Part shown: positions 1 through 12,747 of the stretch, in pieces
Layout: the number at the start of each line of letters is the position of its first letter
How positions within the stretch are numbered: position 1 is the stretch's first letter
Source: Mactromeris polynyma
Lineage: Eukaryota > Mollusca > Bivalvia > Venerida > Mactridae
Direction of reading: 5' to 3'
DNA: 64,000 nucleotides
Assembly: GCA_032209605.1 (NCBI GenBank)
Contig: JASFXZ010000001.1
Span: 15,022,256-15,086,255 of the forward strand
Notes under the pieces: model-generated
Told to the model about the DNA's origin: nothing
Database searches by the model: none
Seen by the model: only the letters and a program-made list of their open reading frames with translations
Made by a program: the position numbers and the translations under genes

Positions 1-894
1 GCTATTTTACAATTGAATAATCATTAATTCACTGCACGACGAATTATGTCATATGCAATACACATATTATCTAGAAGGCGGTTGTTGAATTCAGGGTGGT
101 TGCTTCACAGAATTAAAGACATAAACAATTCTATCGAGTAAGCAATTTGATAATTTACTTTGATTATAAATATACGCTACACGCATATTTCATATTTCGC
201 GAGGAATGTACTTTCACTACAGCAGAACTGGTTGTTTAAATGCACTGAACGGTTGTATGTTTCTTGACGCTTTTGGTATGATTTTAATTTGTGAGAGTTA
301 GGTGTCACCCATCAGCCGATAACAAAACCACAATGACACCAAGGATAATAGTTTCACGACCAAAATGAAGTAAAGATACCACTGAAATATACGTGGGTGC
401 AATCTATAACGTAAATGACACTTTAATGATACCAAACCGATTTATGGCATTAAAATTGTAACTTACACCTATTGTGATAATGCTGGGTATGAAAATATTT
501 GTGTACCTTTCTGACAGTTAATGATTTTGACATGAATAAACACTCATCGATCATTCGCTCGGGGTTTGGTAAATACTGCTGACAAGCAACGCGGGGTTGA
601 CACGACATAGAATATTAGTGTTGGTATACGTGGTTTGGTATGATTATCTTGGAGACCAGTCAGAAGATTCTAGCCGCTGATTGGCTTGTCCTGGACATAA
701 TAGTGAAATTGGCCAATAGTAAGGCTGCAATTTGAGACTGGTGTCAAAACATCAGTTTTATAACGTTGTATCCAAAGACTCAAAGAAATATCAAAAGACA
801 ACTAAAAAGAAGAATAGAGTTCGAACATCGGAATTGCATTATGTTCTAGTCGTGAGAATTTGACTGGAATTGATACATTAAAGGTATATTACAG
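1..894. other. Gene-free AT-rich segment
   Basis: I see no reading frame, splice-flanked exon, RNA gene or clear repeat here on either strand. Confidence 0.5.
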
Positions 895-1112
895 AGAGGC
901 ACAGTGGTCGAGGGGTAGAGCGTCTGACTCCTGATCGAAAGTCGTGGGTTCGAACATTACGAAAAGCGGGGTTCGGTCACGAACAAAACAATCCTTTAAA
1001 TTTTGGGCGAGTACTGTTTGGTAGCCAGGAAGTAATCATCGAGAGTGGTTAGTTCTAACACGGACCTATATAGGTCCGTGGTTCTTAGATAATGTAAAAT
1101 AAATAAATTTAA
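895..1112 (+). repeat. tRNA-derived SINE, copy a
   Basis: The head has a pol III box A-like GTGGTCGAGGGGTAGAGC and a box B-like GTGGGTTCGAAC, spaced as in a tRNA. A body ending near TGGTAGCCAGGA and an A/T-rich tail (AAATAAATAAATTT) follow. The same head, body and tail recur in reverse orientation at 20455-20668, and a headless relative lies near 47000-47140, so this is a dispersed family. Head and tail match a tRNA-derived SINE; the family name is unknown to me. Confidence 0.75.
1059..1080. other. Perfect 22-bp palindrome in SINE tail
   Basis: CACGGACCTA at the left is mirrored exactly by TAGGTCCGTG at the right with no unpaired centre beyond TA. It lies in the 3' body of SINE copy a and is not conserved in copy b, so it probably arose within this insertion. 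Confidence 0.6.
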
Positions 1113-3260
1113 ATGTATATTACATCTACCCGACACACTTATACACACAACTATAGAAAACATTTAACATTTCAGTTTGTACCTTTCAAAGTTTGTGAAT
1201 ACAAGATCAAATGATATAGGTATGTCGGATGTAAACAAAATGTCATTTTGTAAATACATTTGGTACACTCCACTTGTATCTTAATTGTTTACGCGACAAA
1301 GGTCTCAGGTGTCAGTTTAATGTACCTTTTAATACTATGAATACTAAATGAAATCCTTACAGTTGTTATACAAACATAAAATTGATGTTAACCCCAACAT
1401 AGCGTTGAAGGATAAACAATCGAAAAGATACGAATGCCAAAACCACCACTCATTTTTCATATCGCTTCATTAGTTCACTGGTATTTTGTTCATTGAATAA
1501 TATCAGACCGTCCTTAATAATGTGTTTGTTTGTTGTACACGCACAGCTAAAGATGAATTGGCCCCGACTGTTTTCTTAGCTCTTCCATGCAGGACTTCCG
1601 GGTCATGTCTACCATTCGTAACAGGTGTACATGAAATATTTTCTTTAAAACTTAAACTACTGACAAAACCTTAATATTGTTGATTTGAGCTCCCGCAAAC
1701 TAACAATTTATTAATTATGGCCTTTATGAGTCATAACCGTAATTTCGTTACAAATAAAGCTTGAATAAAATCATTAAGTCACGACTAACACCATATGAAA
1801 ACAATCATATATTTCAATGTCAACATTTTAGTGTAACAGCGAAATTATAACAGTCAGTTAAAAGCTTTCAAAAAAGATTTAATTTTTTATATATTTTGGG
1901 ATCAACTTTTCGGTAATGTTGATCGTTTTCATATGGCATTATAATAAATTTGCGGTGTGGTTTGAAAACATAAATGTTTGTCCAATCTACTGGCTAGCGG
2001 TACAGGCCGCAATCAAATTATTGTACAATGACAAATGTAATCCAATACCGCAACGTCCTGTATCAGCAACGGGTTAAGAATTCATGCTACTCATTCGTAA
2101 ATATCAGCTCAAGTATTAACATTATGTGGAGTCGCATCGATAATAGTAAATGCAATTCCTCACATTGGCATATTATTTTGTGGTGACTATATGTTTACGC
2201 TATTTTGATAGGTATTCCTAGGAACTGTATGACGGTTTTATAGTAGAAAAGAAGCTGGTGTCACATATCACGTGTCCTCGGGCTGGTTATCAGAACTAGT
2301 ATTTTATCTCGACGTGCAACGGTACGACGCGGCGCGCTACGGGACTATGCTAAGCGTCTCGCGTCGAATCGTACCTGTACATTGCACCATCGCTCTGCGT
2401 AACGTCGCTTACGATGGCATGGCTTCACGATGTATCAAACAAGCATCCGTATACTAGTTACCAAGTTATGTTGTTACATGCAGTATTGTAATGGATTTTA
2501 TGTTATTAATATACATGTGTTAACTTACAGTTTTTCGACATCACTTGCTGATGTATTTGTGTATATATTTGTTTATGACGATGACCTGTTATTGCTTATG
2601 TCAATAATAAACTTTCTGTTGTGTTCTGTTCTGTTTCTACCTCAATATATCGGGATAAACTGGCATGTGAGAATGTTAACCGTTTGGTGAAAATGCCACA
2701 ACTAAAACCAGTCTGAATGTAAACTAAGCTAGGATATTGCGTCCAAATAAACTTGAAACAAAATTACACAGTAAACATGAGTAATTTATTCAGATCTTTA
2801 TCGAGTGTTACAAACACGAACCACATTTCCGACGTCTTAATGTCTTCGACGGTTTACAAGCATATCAGTTGACGACGAAAACTATATTGAAAAAAAAACG
2901 GCAAAGTATATTGGAATCTGTTCAAGCAAACAAAATGTTTACGAAGGATTATTATTCAGAATGTTATCTTTTTTGTGAAAATCTCCACCCTCTTTACTTG
3001 CAAATGTGAAGTTGTGACTTAAGAAATGATAAAGAAAAATACGACAATATCCTCGTCAACTTATACAAGTGGAGAATGAAGTCACAAACACATCATAGCA
3101 CATCTTTATGCGATTCAATCTTTTTTTTATTAGTTATATAGATGAGTCAAATTGATACCACGTTGCTTGTAATTAAATTTATTACCCATACTTTAAATCA
3201 TAGAAAAGCAAGAGAAGGCGGGTGGTATCGGGTCCCCAAGTGTGGTTTCTAAAACAACTT
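1113..3260. other. Gene-free segment with one CpG-rich patch
   Basis: No supported gene. 2270-2440 is distinctly richer in G, C and CpG than its surroundings, and an AATAAA hexamer lies at 2606-2611 on the plus strand. This could be part of an old element or LTR, but I found no terminal repeats or target duplications to support that. Confidence 0.4.
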
Positions 3261-3381
3261 CAGTAAAACCTCACTTAAAGACCGCCTCAATAATAAGACC
3301 ACCTCAATAATAAGACCACCTCAATAATAAGACCAGTTGTCAAGGGTCCCAAGGGTGGTCTTATAATTGAGGTTTTACTGT
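3261..3381. repeat. MITE family 1 (CAGTAAAACCTCA termini)
   Basis: Begins CAGTAAAACCTCACTTAAAG and ends AATTGAGGTTTTACTGTA, so the ends are inverted copies. The interior repeats a unit close to AATAAGACCACCTC three times. Relatives lie at 9438, 10903, 12531, 13500 and 13854. The TA next to the outer CAGT is compatible with a TA target site; Tc1/mariner-like mobilisation is inference. Confidence 0.7.
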
Positions 3382-4639
3382 ACTTTTAAAATGATACCGG
3401 CTTTGCGTATTAAAATACGAAGTCCAAAGGGTCAACGAGTCAGTTCCAGGGTCCTCATTAAGACTGAAACTCAGACTTATACATTCAATATTAAATGTTC
3501 TGTTTACCCTACGTTGTTAGAACAGTATAGATTTTAATACAAAATGGCTGTACTTTAGAGTGGGTAACAATAATTATTTAGACAACATAAAAACGAAAAT
3601 AAATGGCTGGTTAATGTATTTTTTGCAAATTTAAAGTTTCAATTGAAATTGTACACTTTATTGGTAATAGTAGTAGTTAGTAGGCTGTGTTTGAAAGTAC
3701 ATGAAAAGCTATAAAATGTATAACACATTTTGAATGGTACGTGATCGATGAAGAACCGGAAGACAAATTGTTAAGCTCTGGTGAGCGCTGTGATGCCTCC
3801 ATAACGAGACCGCCATTGGTTCTGAGGAGAGGCGGACTTATCTTGTGTAATGTTCTGATGATCGAGTTAAAATATTGAAGAAAAATGGAAAACTGGTTCA
3901 TGACAATATGGTCTTATTAATGAGTTAGTCTTTATTTAGAGTCGGTTCCTAGGTGTTTTGTTTGGTAACCGGTTTAATTCTAGACAGTATCATGAAATTA
4001 ATTTTGGGAAGAACCATTTCAGGTATGCGTTTAAAAGTAAGGAATGTATAATTATGTCACTTAAAACGAAAATCGTGTGACAAAGATCAGATTGATTCGC
4101 TTTAACTGTTTTGACTCATATGTGCATTATTAATCAATCTCATCGCAAAATGCTTTCATACGGATTACGAGTTAACACGCCATTATAGACTGAACAATAC
4201 TTTTATCCATTAACATTGAAGCTAAGGGACCGGTTTTTTCATCAGTATTTGTGTCTAATAAGTAGTTAGCTGTGAACTTTGTCGGGTTCGATCCAACCAT
4301 CGCCAGGTTGAGAAGCCAACATATGTTTCACTTACTGACAACCTCAGGTACACTACCGCATAGCAAACATAGTGAATCTCGATGATGTTAAGTGGAAGTG
4401 TTAAACATAATACAACATACTCCTTAAACAAGTGTGCATCACAATGGCAAACAAGTACTTCTGAATGGACACTTGATGGGGGGATTATATCAAACATTCT
4501 TGATGAGCCTTTTCATCTCTGCTTTCTGCAGATAAAGCCCTTTCCTTTGTTTCTGGATTCGGTAAATCCCGGATGCAAATAATCCCGGTATTGTAACGAT
4601 ATCGGTATTCAAAACACATCGGAAAGAATAAGCTGAATC
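3382..4639. other. Gene-free segment with repeat fragments
   Basis: No gene seen. Near 3909 a short TGGTCTTATTAATGAG piece resembles MITE family 1. Near 4280-4300 a box B-like GGGTTCGATCC suggests a decayed tRNA-derived fragment. Confidence 0.4.
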
Positions 4640-4802
4640 TACAGACGCACCTCATTTATTCGACAACCTTTTATCACAATACTTGGTATCATCCGACATA
4701 AATATCAGTCCAGATGTATTTCTTATGCCCGTCGATTTAAAATGGGCTTTTCGAAATAAAATATCGAACCCAATGAATTGGAATGAAGGAGGTCCGACTG
4801 TA
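4640..4802. repeat. MITE family 2 (CAGTCGGACCTC termini), copy A
   Basis: The left end is a degenerate ACAGACGCACCTCATTTATT and the right end is GAGGTCCGACTGTA, inverted relative to each other. The interior carries the family marker TTGGTATCATCCGACATAAA. It is followed after about 40 bp by copy B, and both are preceded by the same CTGAATCTACAGACGCACCT, so the pair may be a local duplication. Confidence 0.7.
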
Positions 4803-4840
4803 AACGTATAGTGTTATATAGTGGGAGAATAAACTGAATC

Positions 4841-5019
4841 TACAGACGCACCTCGTTTATTCGACAACCGTCTATCAGAAAAATTGGTATCATCCGAAAT
4901 AAATATCAGTCATGACGTATCTTCAAATGCACGTCGAATTTAAATGGGCTATTGGAAACCATGCATTATTCCAAATAAAATTTCGGACCAGTGAATTCGA
5001 TTAACGAGGTCCGACTGTA
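4841..5019. repeat. MITE family 2, copy B
   Basis: Starts ACAGACGCACCTCGTTTATT, ends ACGAGGTCCGACTGTA. Interior TGGTATCATCCGAAATAAAT and CACGTCGAATTTAAATGGGC match copies A, D and the ones in the 1,884-bp array. Confidence 0.75.
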
Positions 5020-5491
5020 GTTGTATTGGTATAGGTAAAGTATGTGACGGAGAGTCGCAAGAATAACAGCAAGCGTCAGTTTTCTTTTTCACAAAAAAAA
5101 CATTCCTACGTACATGACTACTAAATGTTACAGTGTTAATTTTGGCAAGTTGCAAACATGTCCGATCGCGAAGCGTCTGCGCCGGATCGCGAACATTTTA
5201 ACCCGCGAAAATACCCACTAATACGATAGTAAAGAGCGTGTTTTGACTGGATTACTAACGAGGAAACAACTTGACTTTTGGGTGGTTACTTTCTACGTGT
5301 TGCGGATAAACTTCAAGTAGTTATATCGAATATTATACTAATTAGCCAATAAGTACGTGGTGTTTTAGTGAGTGGCTGTCGAAATACGGAGTAGTTCAAG
5401 CTCAAAACTTACCAGCAAACTACGTCACACAAAAATAAGTTATGAAGCTTACGGGAGAAGCTTCACAAAGGTCAGGGACCGGTTGATGATA

Positions 5492-5653
5492 TAATCGGAC
5501 ATTGTCGTTCATCTGAATTCTTCGAATAATACATAGTTCGAATAACCCATTTCAATTCGACATGTATAAGAAGATACAGCAAGAGTGATATTTATTTCGG
5601 ATGATACCAAGTATTCGGATAGAAGGTTGTCAAATAAACGAGGTCTGACTGTA
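5492..5653. repeat. MITE family 2, copy C (reverse orientation)
   Basis: Interior TTATTTCGGATGATACCAAG is the reverse complement of copies A and B, and the right end AACGAGGTCTGACTGTAA matches the family terminus. Confidence 0.7.
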
Positions 5654-5654
5654 A

Positions 5655-5835
5655 TTTATCCGGGTTCGATCCCCACGCGGGACAGGTGACGTTTGGCTAC
5701 GGTCACTAACCAAAGTTTGTCATCAACCTCTGATTCATGCGGGGAAGTTGTCGGCTGCTTGCAGAAGGGTAAGTAAGTATCGGTTGATAATTAATTCCAG
5801 GAAAACTGGAAAGGTCAACCAGCTTTAAGAATAGA
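5655..5835 (+). repeat. SINE-like fragment with tRNA box B
   Basis: Starts with box B-like GGGTTCGATCCCCACGC, lacks a visible box A, and continues into a body with GTTGTCGGCTGCTTGCAGAA and a CAGGAAAACTGGAAAGGTCA tail. It looks like a 5'-truncated tRNA-derived SINE joined directly to MITE copy C. Family unknown. Confidence 0.55.
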
Positions 5836-6152
5836 CATAGATGATTCATAACAGGAAGTATTTGTCTTTGACATTTTTAAGTGTAATGTTGTTAACCAAT
5901 TAACTACATTATGTCACACCCGAATAAATTACAAAGAACACTCGCATAAGGAAATAAACAAACTAATACATTTTAAAAATAACTAAAACAGCTTAATTTA
6001 TCAGACTTAACGAATTAAGCTCGCCCTATAGCATAACAATTCAAGGACAAATAAATATTTATTAACGACAATTCAAATAAGACAAATAAATTCATGATCA
6101 TTACTTTTACAATTTGTGCTCACATTTTAATTATGGGAATTTGAACCTAAAT

Positions 6153-6258
6153 GCAGTCTAATCTCGTTTATTCGCCAACCTTTTATCCGAATACTCGGTA
6201 TCATCCGAAATAAATATACGGTCCCGATGTATCTTTTTATGCACATCGAATTGAAATG
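6153..6258. repeat. MITE family 2, copy D (left part only)
   Basis: CAGTCTAATCTCGTTTATTC starts the element and TCGGTATCATCCGAAATAAA matches the interior. The right half is missing; the sequence runs into a 21-nt minisatellite instead. Confidence 0.65.
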
Positions 6259-6260
6259 GT

Positions 6261-6386
6261 CTATGGAAAAGGACCAAGGTGCTATGGAAAAGGACCAGGG
6301 TGCTATCGAAAGGTCATCGGGTGCAATGGAAAAGGAACAGGGTGCTATAGAGATTGGACATGGTGACATGGATAGGGATTGGGCGG
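6261..6386 (+). repeat. 21-nt minisatellite, six units
   Basis: Units like CTATGGAAAAGGACCAGGGTG repeat six times with increasing divergence. The frame stays open on both strands because 21 is a multiple of three (plus strand reads roughly MEKDQGA). No start context, splice sites or neighbouring exons suggest it is translated. Confidence 0.75.
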
Positions 6387-8850
6387 TTTGTGACATCGTA
6401 GCAGCATATAAAGCTACATATTGAAATATTAAAACATTAGATTTGTAATTAAATTGTATTTTTTATATGACAATGGACATTTTTTTCCATTTTCACCAGC
6501 GGATTAGTTATGTTGCTTAAAACAGGCGACACCAGCGTTTGAACAGAACTTTGATCTAGAATCAGACGGATTAATTGCACGGTTAGTACGGTCTGTATGA
6601 AACTCCGAACATTACTTATCAATTTAAGCGTAAATGACCAATTTATATATTACACCATTAGAACACATTACTTTTATTACTTTGCTCACACGATAAAGTT
6701 TCAAGTCTAAAACGAATTTATCTGCTAATATTGTAATTGCAGCTTTAGCAAATTGATACAAGTTATGTAGATGTACATAAAATAACGTATCATTTGCCTT
6801 GAATGTTATTTTTCAGAGCGACTCTCTCTCTTAAGCAACCACCCCCGCTCTTCAACAACGTTATCATTTTTTCTTGTAGTTCGATTCAGCTATCAATTTA
6901 AATTCTCTATAGCAACAACCTCTCGGGGGCCAACGGCAGCAAAGAGTGCATCCCAGAGGGCATTGCTCTGGAAAGGTTTGCTCTGTATAGTGTAACAAGC
7001 AAGCATTTTATATTTTATAAACAGTTGGCATCCAACCAAGCAATCATTAGGGCACTTCGTTATTTCTAACCTACTGACTGACTGTCGTTTGGCTGAAAAT
7101 GACGTGGTAGAACATTTGTTTTTAACGGTTTTGTAAGTATCAGACGATTCATATCACTTAACGCAGATAATCTTCAATTTTCGCGAAGGTTTGATATAGT
7201 AATTAACAGTTTATAAAAGGAATCCTTTCTAACTTCCAAACTATCGAACAATCATAGCGACTTTACAGGAAGTTAATTCTAAACAGACGACAATATCCTT
7301 ATACTTGATTTAGTTTCCCGATTAGAGTAACATAACCAAGATTGGGTGTCTCGAAAACTGGTGATATTAAAGTATCTTATAATCATCAATAAGTATCTGA
7401 TGAATCATCAGAAAACGAACCATTTTTGAGACACATATAATATTTAAATGGTTTTAAAGAGTCTGTTAATTGGATTTTCAACGCCCGCATTTTCAGTCCG
7501 TACTGATGCGTCAAGTAATTTACACGCTATAGAATAAAAACTCAAAGCCCAAGTTTTGTGTGCACATAAAATGCAAATTAGTGAATTAATCACACTGCGA
7601 TAGAAATACACAGTTAACGCTGTCTTGGGACGACATGGTATGCGAAGTATTTTAAAAGTCCTACATAAAAATATAACACCGCAATTTATACATTTCAGAG
7701 TTTACGTTCCGATTAGTTATATCTATAATTATTCTTTCAAATCCATGCCTAATTTCAGATTCAGAAGACCTGTAGTCGACTTATACCGTTATATATTAAA
7801 GATCACCTTTGAAGTTTATATGAACAAGTTTGTGTTCTTACATATTGGAGCTCGTTAATCAGACCTGCACACAACTAAGGCCGACTTTCTTCACAACCAA
7901 TGCTGGTCGCATCATAGGGATATAACTAAATAGTTTATATACATGCATGGATATGTGCATGTCTTGTGAATTTTAGGTACATGTACTCCAGTTTATAGTT
8001 TTCACATAAAATTATTCTGTTTAAATACTCACATGCGTTCAATGTTTGTACACTTTTATGATTGGCGGAGTTATGTACTTGGTAAACACAACATTAGTGT
8101 TGGCGGTGTAGATACATGCTATTATATTCCTTATGATGTCCTTTCATCATAAATTTAAGCAATACGTTTGTCTCCATTCGAAGAAGGCGGCCAAAAACCA
8201 CTCTCTCGAATCTCTACGATAATGTTAGTCCGGTGTTCAGGCAAACACATCTCTTTTTTTATTTTTTTAAAGGCACTTGTCCCAGACTAATGGAAATGTC
8301 AAATTTGACTTTTCCGACATAGGAAGCTGGATGTCCGGGAATATCAGTCAATTTAGTAACAAATATGCATACACAAATGATAGCGCCACAATCTACAATT
8401 AATTATCGCATGCATGTGTTTGTGGGATTCTAACGTTTGACTTACATCGTGACAATTGCTGATGTTGGTTAGCTTAAAAAACTTCAACTATACTGTTTCT
8501 GTCTGGTCGAATGACACGCACAAGTACATCATATTTAAATTCTGACTACATTTTAAGGTACATGATACTGAATTAACCAGTAAATACACACACACGTACA
8601 TCATTTATGGTGTCCAAAATACATTAATACATGTACATGTACACAAGAATATATGTATACCAGATTCAGCATTAGACTAGTACTGGACATCGAACTGGTG
8701 GATTTCTAGAGCCCTGCTTATATTAGCAGTATGTTTTAAATCATTGTTTGCGTTTCCCGATAGGGTACCAGTGCCGATAGACTTACAGAATCCTACTATA
8801 ATATTACACTTAGCGCTCAGTGGTCTCTAGAGTTGCAGAAAGAAAATATT
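6387..8850. other. Gene-free segment
   Basis: No supported gene. 6830-6960 contains AGCAACAACCTCTC-type sequence resembling the 58-bp tandem repeat at 14304. Short frames at 7625-7858 have no features of a protein I recognise. Confidence 0.4.
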
Positions 8851-9049
8851 TAGGCCATCAGTAAAAAATGTTTGTTTGACATACCTCTACCTACCCATGA
8901 ACATGGCCCCTGACTGCAAAACAATAAGGGGTCTGAGTAGAATTTTGTTTAAGCCATGTATTAATAGAAAATTAATTACCTAATTACCTACCCACCTAAA
9001 TTTTGCTGGGTAGGGTTAGGCCAACAAACATTATTTTAAGGATGGCCTA
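8851..9049. repeat. MITE family 3 (TAGGCCATC termini)
   Basis: Perfect 9-bp inverted ends, TAGGCCATC and GATGGCCTA, extended imperfectly inward (AAAATGTTTGTTTG against its complement). The interior is rich in CCTACC and GGGTAGG. A diverged relative ends at 39252. Confidence 0.65.
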
Positions 9050-9437
9050 GTATTAACTTGACATTTTCAACATCACAAATGTTGTGCATCGATTTTCACG
9101 ATCTTACGTGCGGCAGGTTTCCATTAAAAACGTCAATAGTCAATCACATCACCTGAAATTTTAGTTTGTCTCAACGAAAACTTAATTATCTGATTAAATT
9201 CAGTTGCACTAATTACAGTGTAGCTGTACTACATGCGATCACGCGCAAGTGTTGGATATTAAGTAAATATGTATTGGATATCTATTCGGATACATGTTAT
9301 TCTATGTTGCAGCACATTTTAATCACACATAATTGTTCAAAACTACTGTGACAATTAAGTTATTCTGAATACATAATAAAACCACCATTATCCACATATA
9401 TCAAGAGATATATCGTACTCATATTGAGAAACATATA

Positions 9438-9598
9438 CAGTAAAACCTCAATCATTCTACCATATGGTCAATGGTTTTATTATTGAGTTAATATTAGGAA
9501 TGAATGAATAGCAAAACAGTGAAAATGGACTTGAAAATCGTGTTCCTAATTTTGAAGTGGTCTGATTATTGAGGTGGTCTTTAAGTGAGGTTGTATGT
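9438..9598. repeat. MITE family 1, second copy
   Basis: CAGTAAAACCTCAATCATTC at the left and GTCTTTAAGTGAGGTTGTAT at the right. The interior GTGAAAATGGACTTGAAAAT also occurs in the copy at 10903. Confidence 0.65.
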
Positions 9599-10902
9599 AT
9601 AGGAAAAAGGTAAAGCATTTAGTGACTACAGTCTGACTTTTTGAAACATTCGACGCTTTTCGTATAAAATCTACTTTTATTTGGTAATTTGGAACTCTTG
9701 TTGGCTAGTTAACATTCATTCAAAGACATTATGGTGACGTCGACAATTTTCGACACATATTGACAAATTTCGACCGTTTCCGTAGCATTTGTGACCGTCG
9801 TTCGTCACAATTCGTGACACGTGTATTGTAATACACAGACACCTAAATTATATACTTTCACAATATTAGTTTCCAGTCAAGTATTTATTTGATGAAAGAT
9901 ACGTCAAGAGTAAATGTGTGATTTTGTATGTTTTACTTAAGTAAATTCTGACCAACACTCGTACATGACTCTTGTCTACTTCCGTTCCCATTTCCTTTGT
10001 ATTAACATCATTATAGTTTCTTGCCCTCTCAGTCGTTCTTTAAATGCTTTAATACAGACGTTTGCTATTATTCGATAGCTTGCTTAAATATAACGAGAAA
10101 GAAACTCAAGTTGCAGAATGGCAACATATTGAGATGATACGATAGATTGCACTCATGGGTAAATCTATCACGAACACCTGGATATCAAGACATAACGTTC
10201 CTGTTTTATGGAACGTATTGTAACACATTGTCTCATAATTTCATTGTTCTACAAAATCGATGCTATTTATACAACACTATTCATGAGCTTTCATTCGTGA
10301 TTATGAAAATCGCTGCTATGCAGATTTCACAGACTCTCATAACAATTACCTTGTGATCAGGTTACAATGCCAAACACTACTGTTGGCGGCAGCTGTGCGC
10401 GATTGTTAGCAAATGTTTGCTTTTTATTTCCAAATGACCTGTTAAAATATCAACCAAAAACAGCTGATACATATCTTGCTCGAGTTTATGGAAATATCGA
10501 ACGATGAATGATAAAGTCCGAAGAAAAGCAGCACTCGAAACAGTTCAGCACTGAGGGCCCGTATTCACTAACATTTTCAGACTGAAACTCAGACTTAGAC
10601 TTTAAATTTGCAAAATTTATATTTACCATTCTTTCGTTTTCATTAAATCTACATGAAAGAAATTTTGTCTGAATAATTTGTATCACCCACTTCACACTTT
10701 AGCCAGCTCTTATTGAAATCTAGACTGTACTAGCAACCTGGGACCAAAAAGAACATTTAACATATTAAAGTCTAAGTCTCAATTTCAGGCTTAGGAATGT
10801 TAGTGAATACGGACCAGGTTACATTACAGTTCTATAAGTCATCCTTCGTTTTTTTTTAATTTTGGTTATGGTTACAATAAACCCTTAACACTGCTATCAC
10901 CT
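9599..10902. other. Gene-free segment
   Basis: No gene or family-level repeat recognised. Around 10555-10620 and 10765-10815 there is an imperfect inverted pair (AGACTGAAACTCAGACTTAG-like text and CTAAGTCTCAATTTCAGGC), suggesting another decayed foldback element bounded by CCCGTATTCACTAACATTTT and its complement. Confidence 0.4.
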
Positions 10903-11028
10903 TTGAGAACCTTGAAAACTGGTCTTCTTATTGAGTTGGTCTCAATATTGAGGTTAAATAAAGACTGAAAATGGACTTGAAAATTGTGTTCGTAATTTTG
11001 AGGTGGTCTTTAGGCGAGGTTTTACTGC
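10903..11028. repeat. MITE family 1, partial copy
   Basis: Interior TGGTCTTCTTATTGAGTTGG and right end GGCGAGGTTTTACTG match the family. The left terminus is eroded. Confidence 0.6.
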
Positions 11029-11665
11029 ATTTAAGTTTCAATGATTAATATGCAGTCCCCCAAACGATTCCCCTTTCAGACACTTCATTTTTAAGTAGGG
11101 GCCGTTTTCAATAGTAAGTAGGGTTTTGTCAAAGAATCATGTTTTTATAGATGACATAATATTTGAATTTGTAATAATATTACATCCAACAACATGACTA
11201 CTCGATGGCAAGACGATCTGTTCCACTGTTTGAGGATTTATCGCCGGGATTTAACTTAGTTATATTGTTCATATGAAAGACGTTATAAATAAGTTAACTA
11301 TATCGTTACTCAGCAAAGAGAAGTCCCTCCACAGACTCCGTAATTTCCAAAGTGTATAAAGCCCGAAGTCTATTACATCGATTAATATAATCTGCGTGTT
11401 TCTCTTCGAGTTACAAATTGAAACATTAGAAGTGCAGCTACACAAGTGCAGTGCTACATGAGATGTTCTCTCATCACTTTCAATAAATGCTCGGCAGATT
11501 GTGACGTTGTTCAAGGAAAATTTGCAATTTTGTACACAGAATTTTCGTAGTTTCAATAAAATTGACTGATATGTAGGCATTTTCTTTCCTGATACATGTA
11601 AACGATTCAATGGTGTGTGATAATTCTTTCGTAAGGCAAACATTATAAGCATAAACAAATATTTC

Positions 11666-11938
11666 TCCATGGCCGAGTGGCAAGACATCCGCATTGGGAG
11701 CGAGAGGTAGAAGGTTTGAATTCCTGTAGGCGTTTCTGTCCGATATGACCGATTGGTGAGCCACCAGATCGTAAAGTAGTGGTTACTGTTTGCCTACCCG
11801 CCTGATGTCTGGCATTAAAAGATAGGAATCTAGAAGAAAATATGCTCAGAAAGAAGGGGTCTCATAATTCAGAAACCGCAGTAACGTCCCTTTTAAATAG
11901 GGATGACGCAATAATAAATGAATACTTACTCACTAAAA
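11666..11938 (+). repeat. Second type of tRNA-derived SINE
   Basis: Box A-like ATGGCCGAGTGGCAAGAC and box B-like AGGTTTGAATTCC, spaced as in a tRNA with an extended variable region (Leu/Ser type). A body and a simple TAATAAATGAATACTTACTC tail follow. It differs in sequence from the 895 SINE family. It lies downstream, on the opposite strand, of the signal-peptide exon at 12890. Confidence 0.65.
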
Positions 11939-12530
11939 AAATAGCAAAACTGATTTTAATCGATATAATTCACTCAAGCATGCATTTCAAAACGATAAAA
12001 ATAAAATAGCTGGGTATGTGATTCATTATAAGACCTTGGGTGTGACTTCAATGAACATTCAACTTAGATCAAATAAAACACGGAAATCTCTATCAATAAT
12101 TGAAACTCGCTATAAATGCGTCTTATGTCATAGGTTTAATTATAGTAGATACCTAATGCATGTCAATACACGATCATACAAGCAAACGATACACCCACAC
12201 CTGGGGCCTAATTCATACTTGAAAGCTACAACTCTTGATTTGGACGATAAAATGTTAATATTCTTTTCGCTCCTACGTTGTTGTGACAATTTATATTTCC
12301 AATAAAATCAGTCGAATTGCACAGTGGGTAACAACAAAAAGGAAACACAAGGCTGGAAAATACATGTTTTACAAGTCCGAATCTAAGTCTCAGTCTTTAA
12401 AACATATAAGGCCCTTGACTAAAGGTAGATGAGTATTTATTTGAGGTAAAATGTATTATCGGTGCTTGTATAAAGTTAATAGAATAAAATACCTAAATCG
12501 CATGTTTTACACAAACATGTACAATATTTG

Positions 12531-12747
12531 AAACCGCAATAATAAGACCAACATTGGTTATGAAGAAAGTCAGTCATGAAGAAAGTCAGTCATGAAGAAA
12601 GTCAGTCATGAAGAAAGTCAGTCTTAATTGTGAGTGTTCTGAGTTTCGAGTTAGTAATGGAAGAATAAAGTGGTCCATGAAAACACGGTCCTATTAATGA
12701 GGTGGTTTCAATTTTTGAGGTGGTCTTTCAGTGAGGTTTTACTGTAC
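12531..12747. repeat. MITE family 1 copy carrying a 16-bp tandem repeat
   Basis: AATAATAAGACCAACATTGG on the left and GGTCTTTCAGTGAGGTTTTA on the right match the family. At 12561-12624 the 16-bp unit TGAAGAAAGTCAGTCA occurs four times in a row, a local expansion absent from the other copies. Confidence 0.65.

Noticed and set aside
2259..2700. Solo LTR around the CpG-rich patch
   Set aside because: TG...CA ends could be imagined but no target duplication or second LTR was visible.
11269..11694. 141-codon minus-strand frame as exon 2 of the signal-peptide gene
   Set aside because: Part overlaps the SINE at 11666, no convincing acceptor in the right phase was found, and no domain was recognised despite several cysteines.
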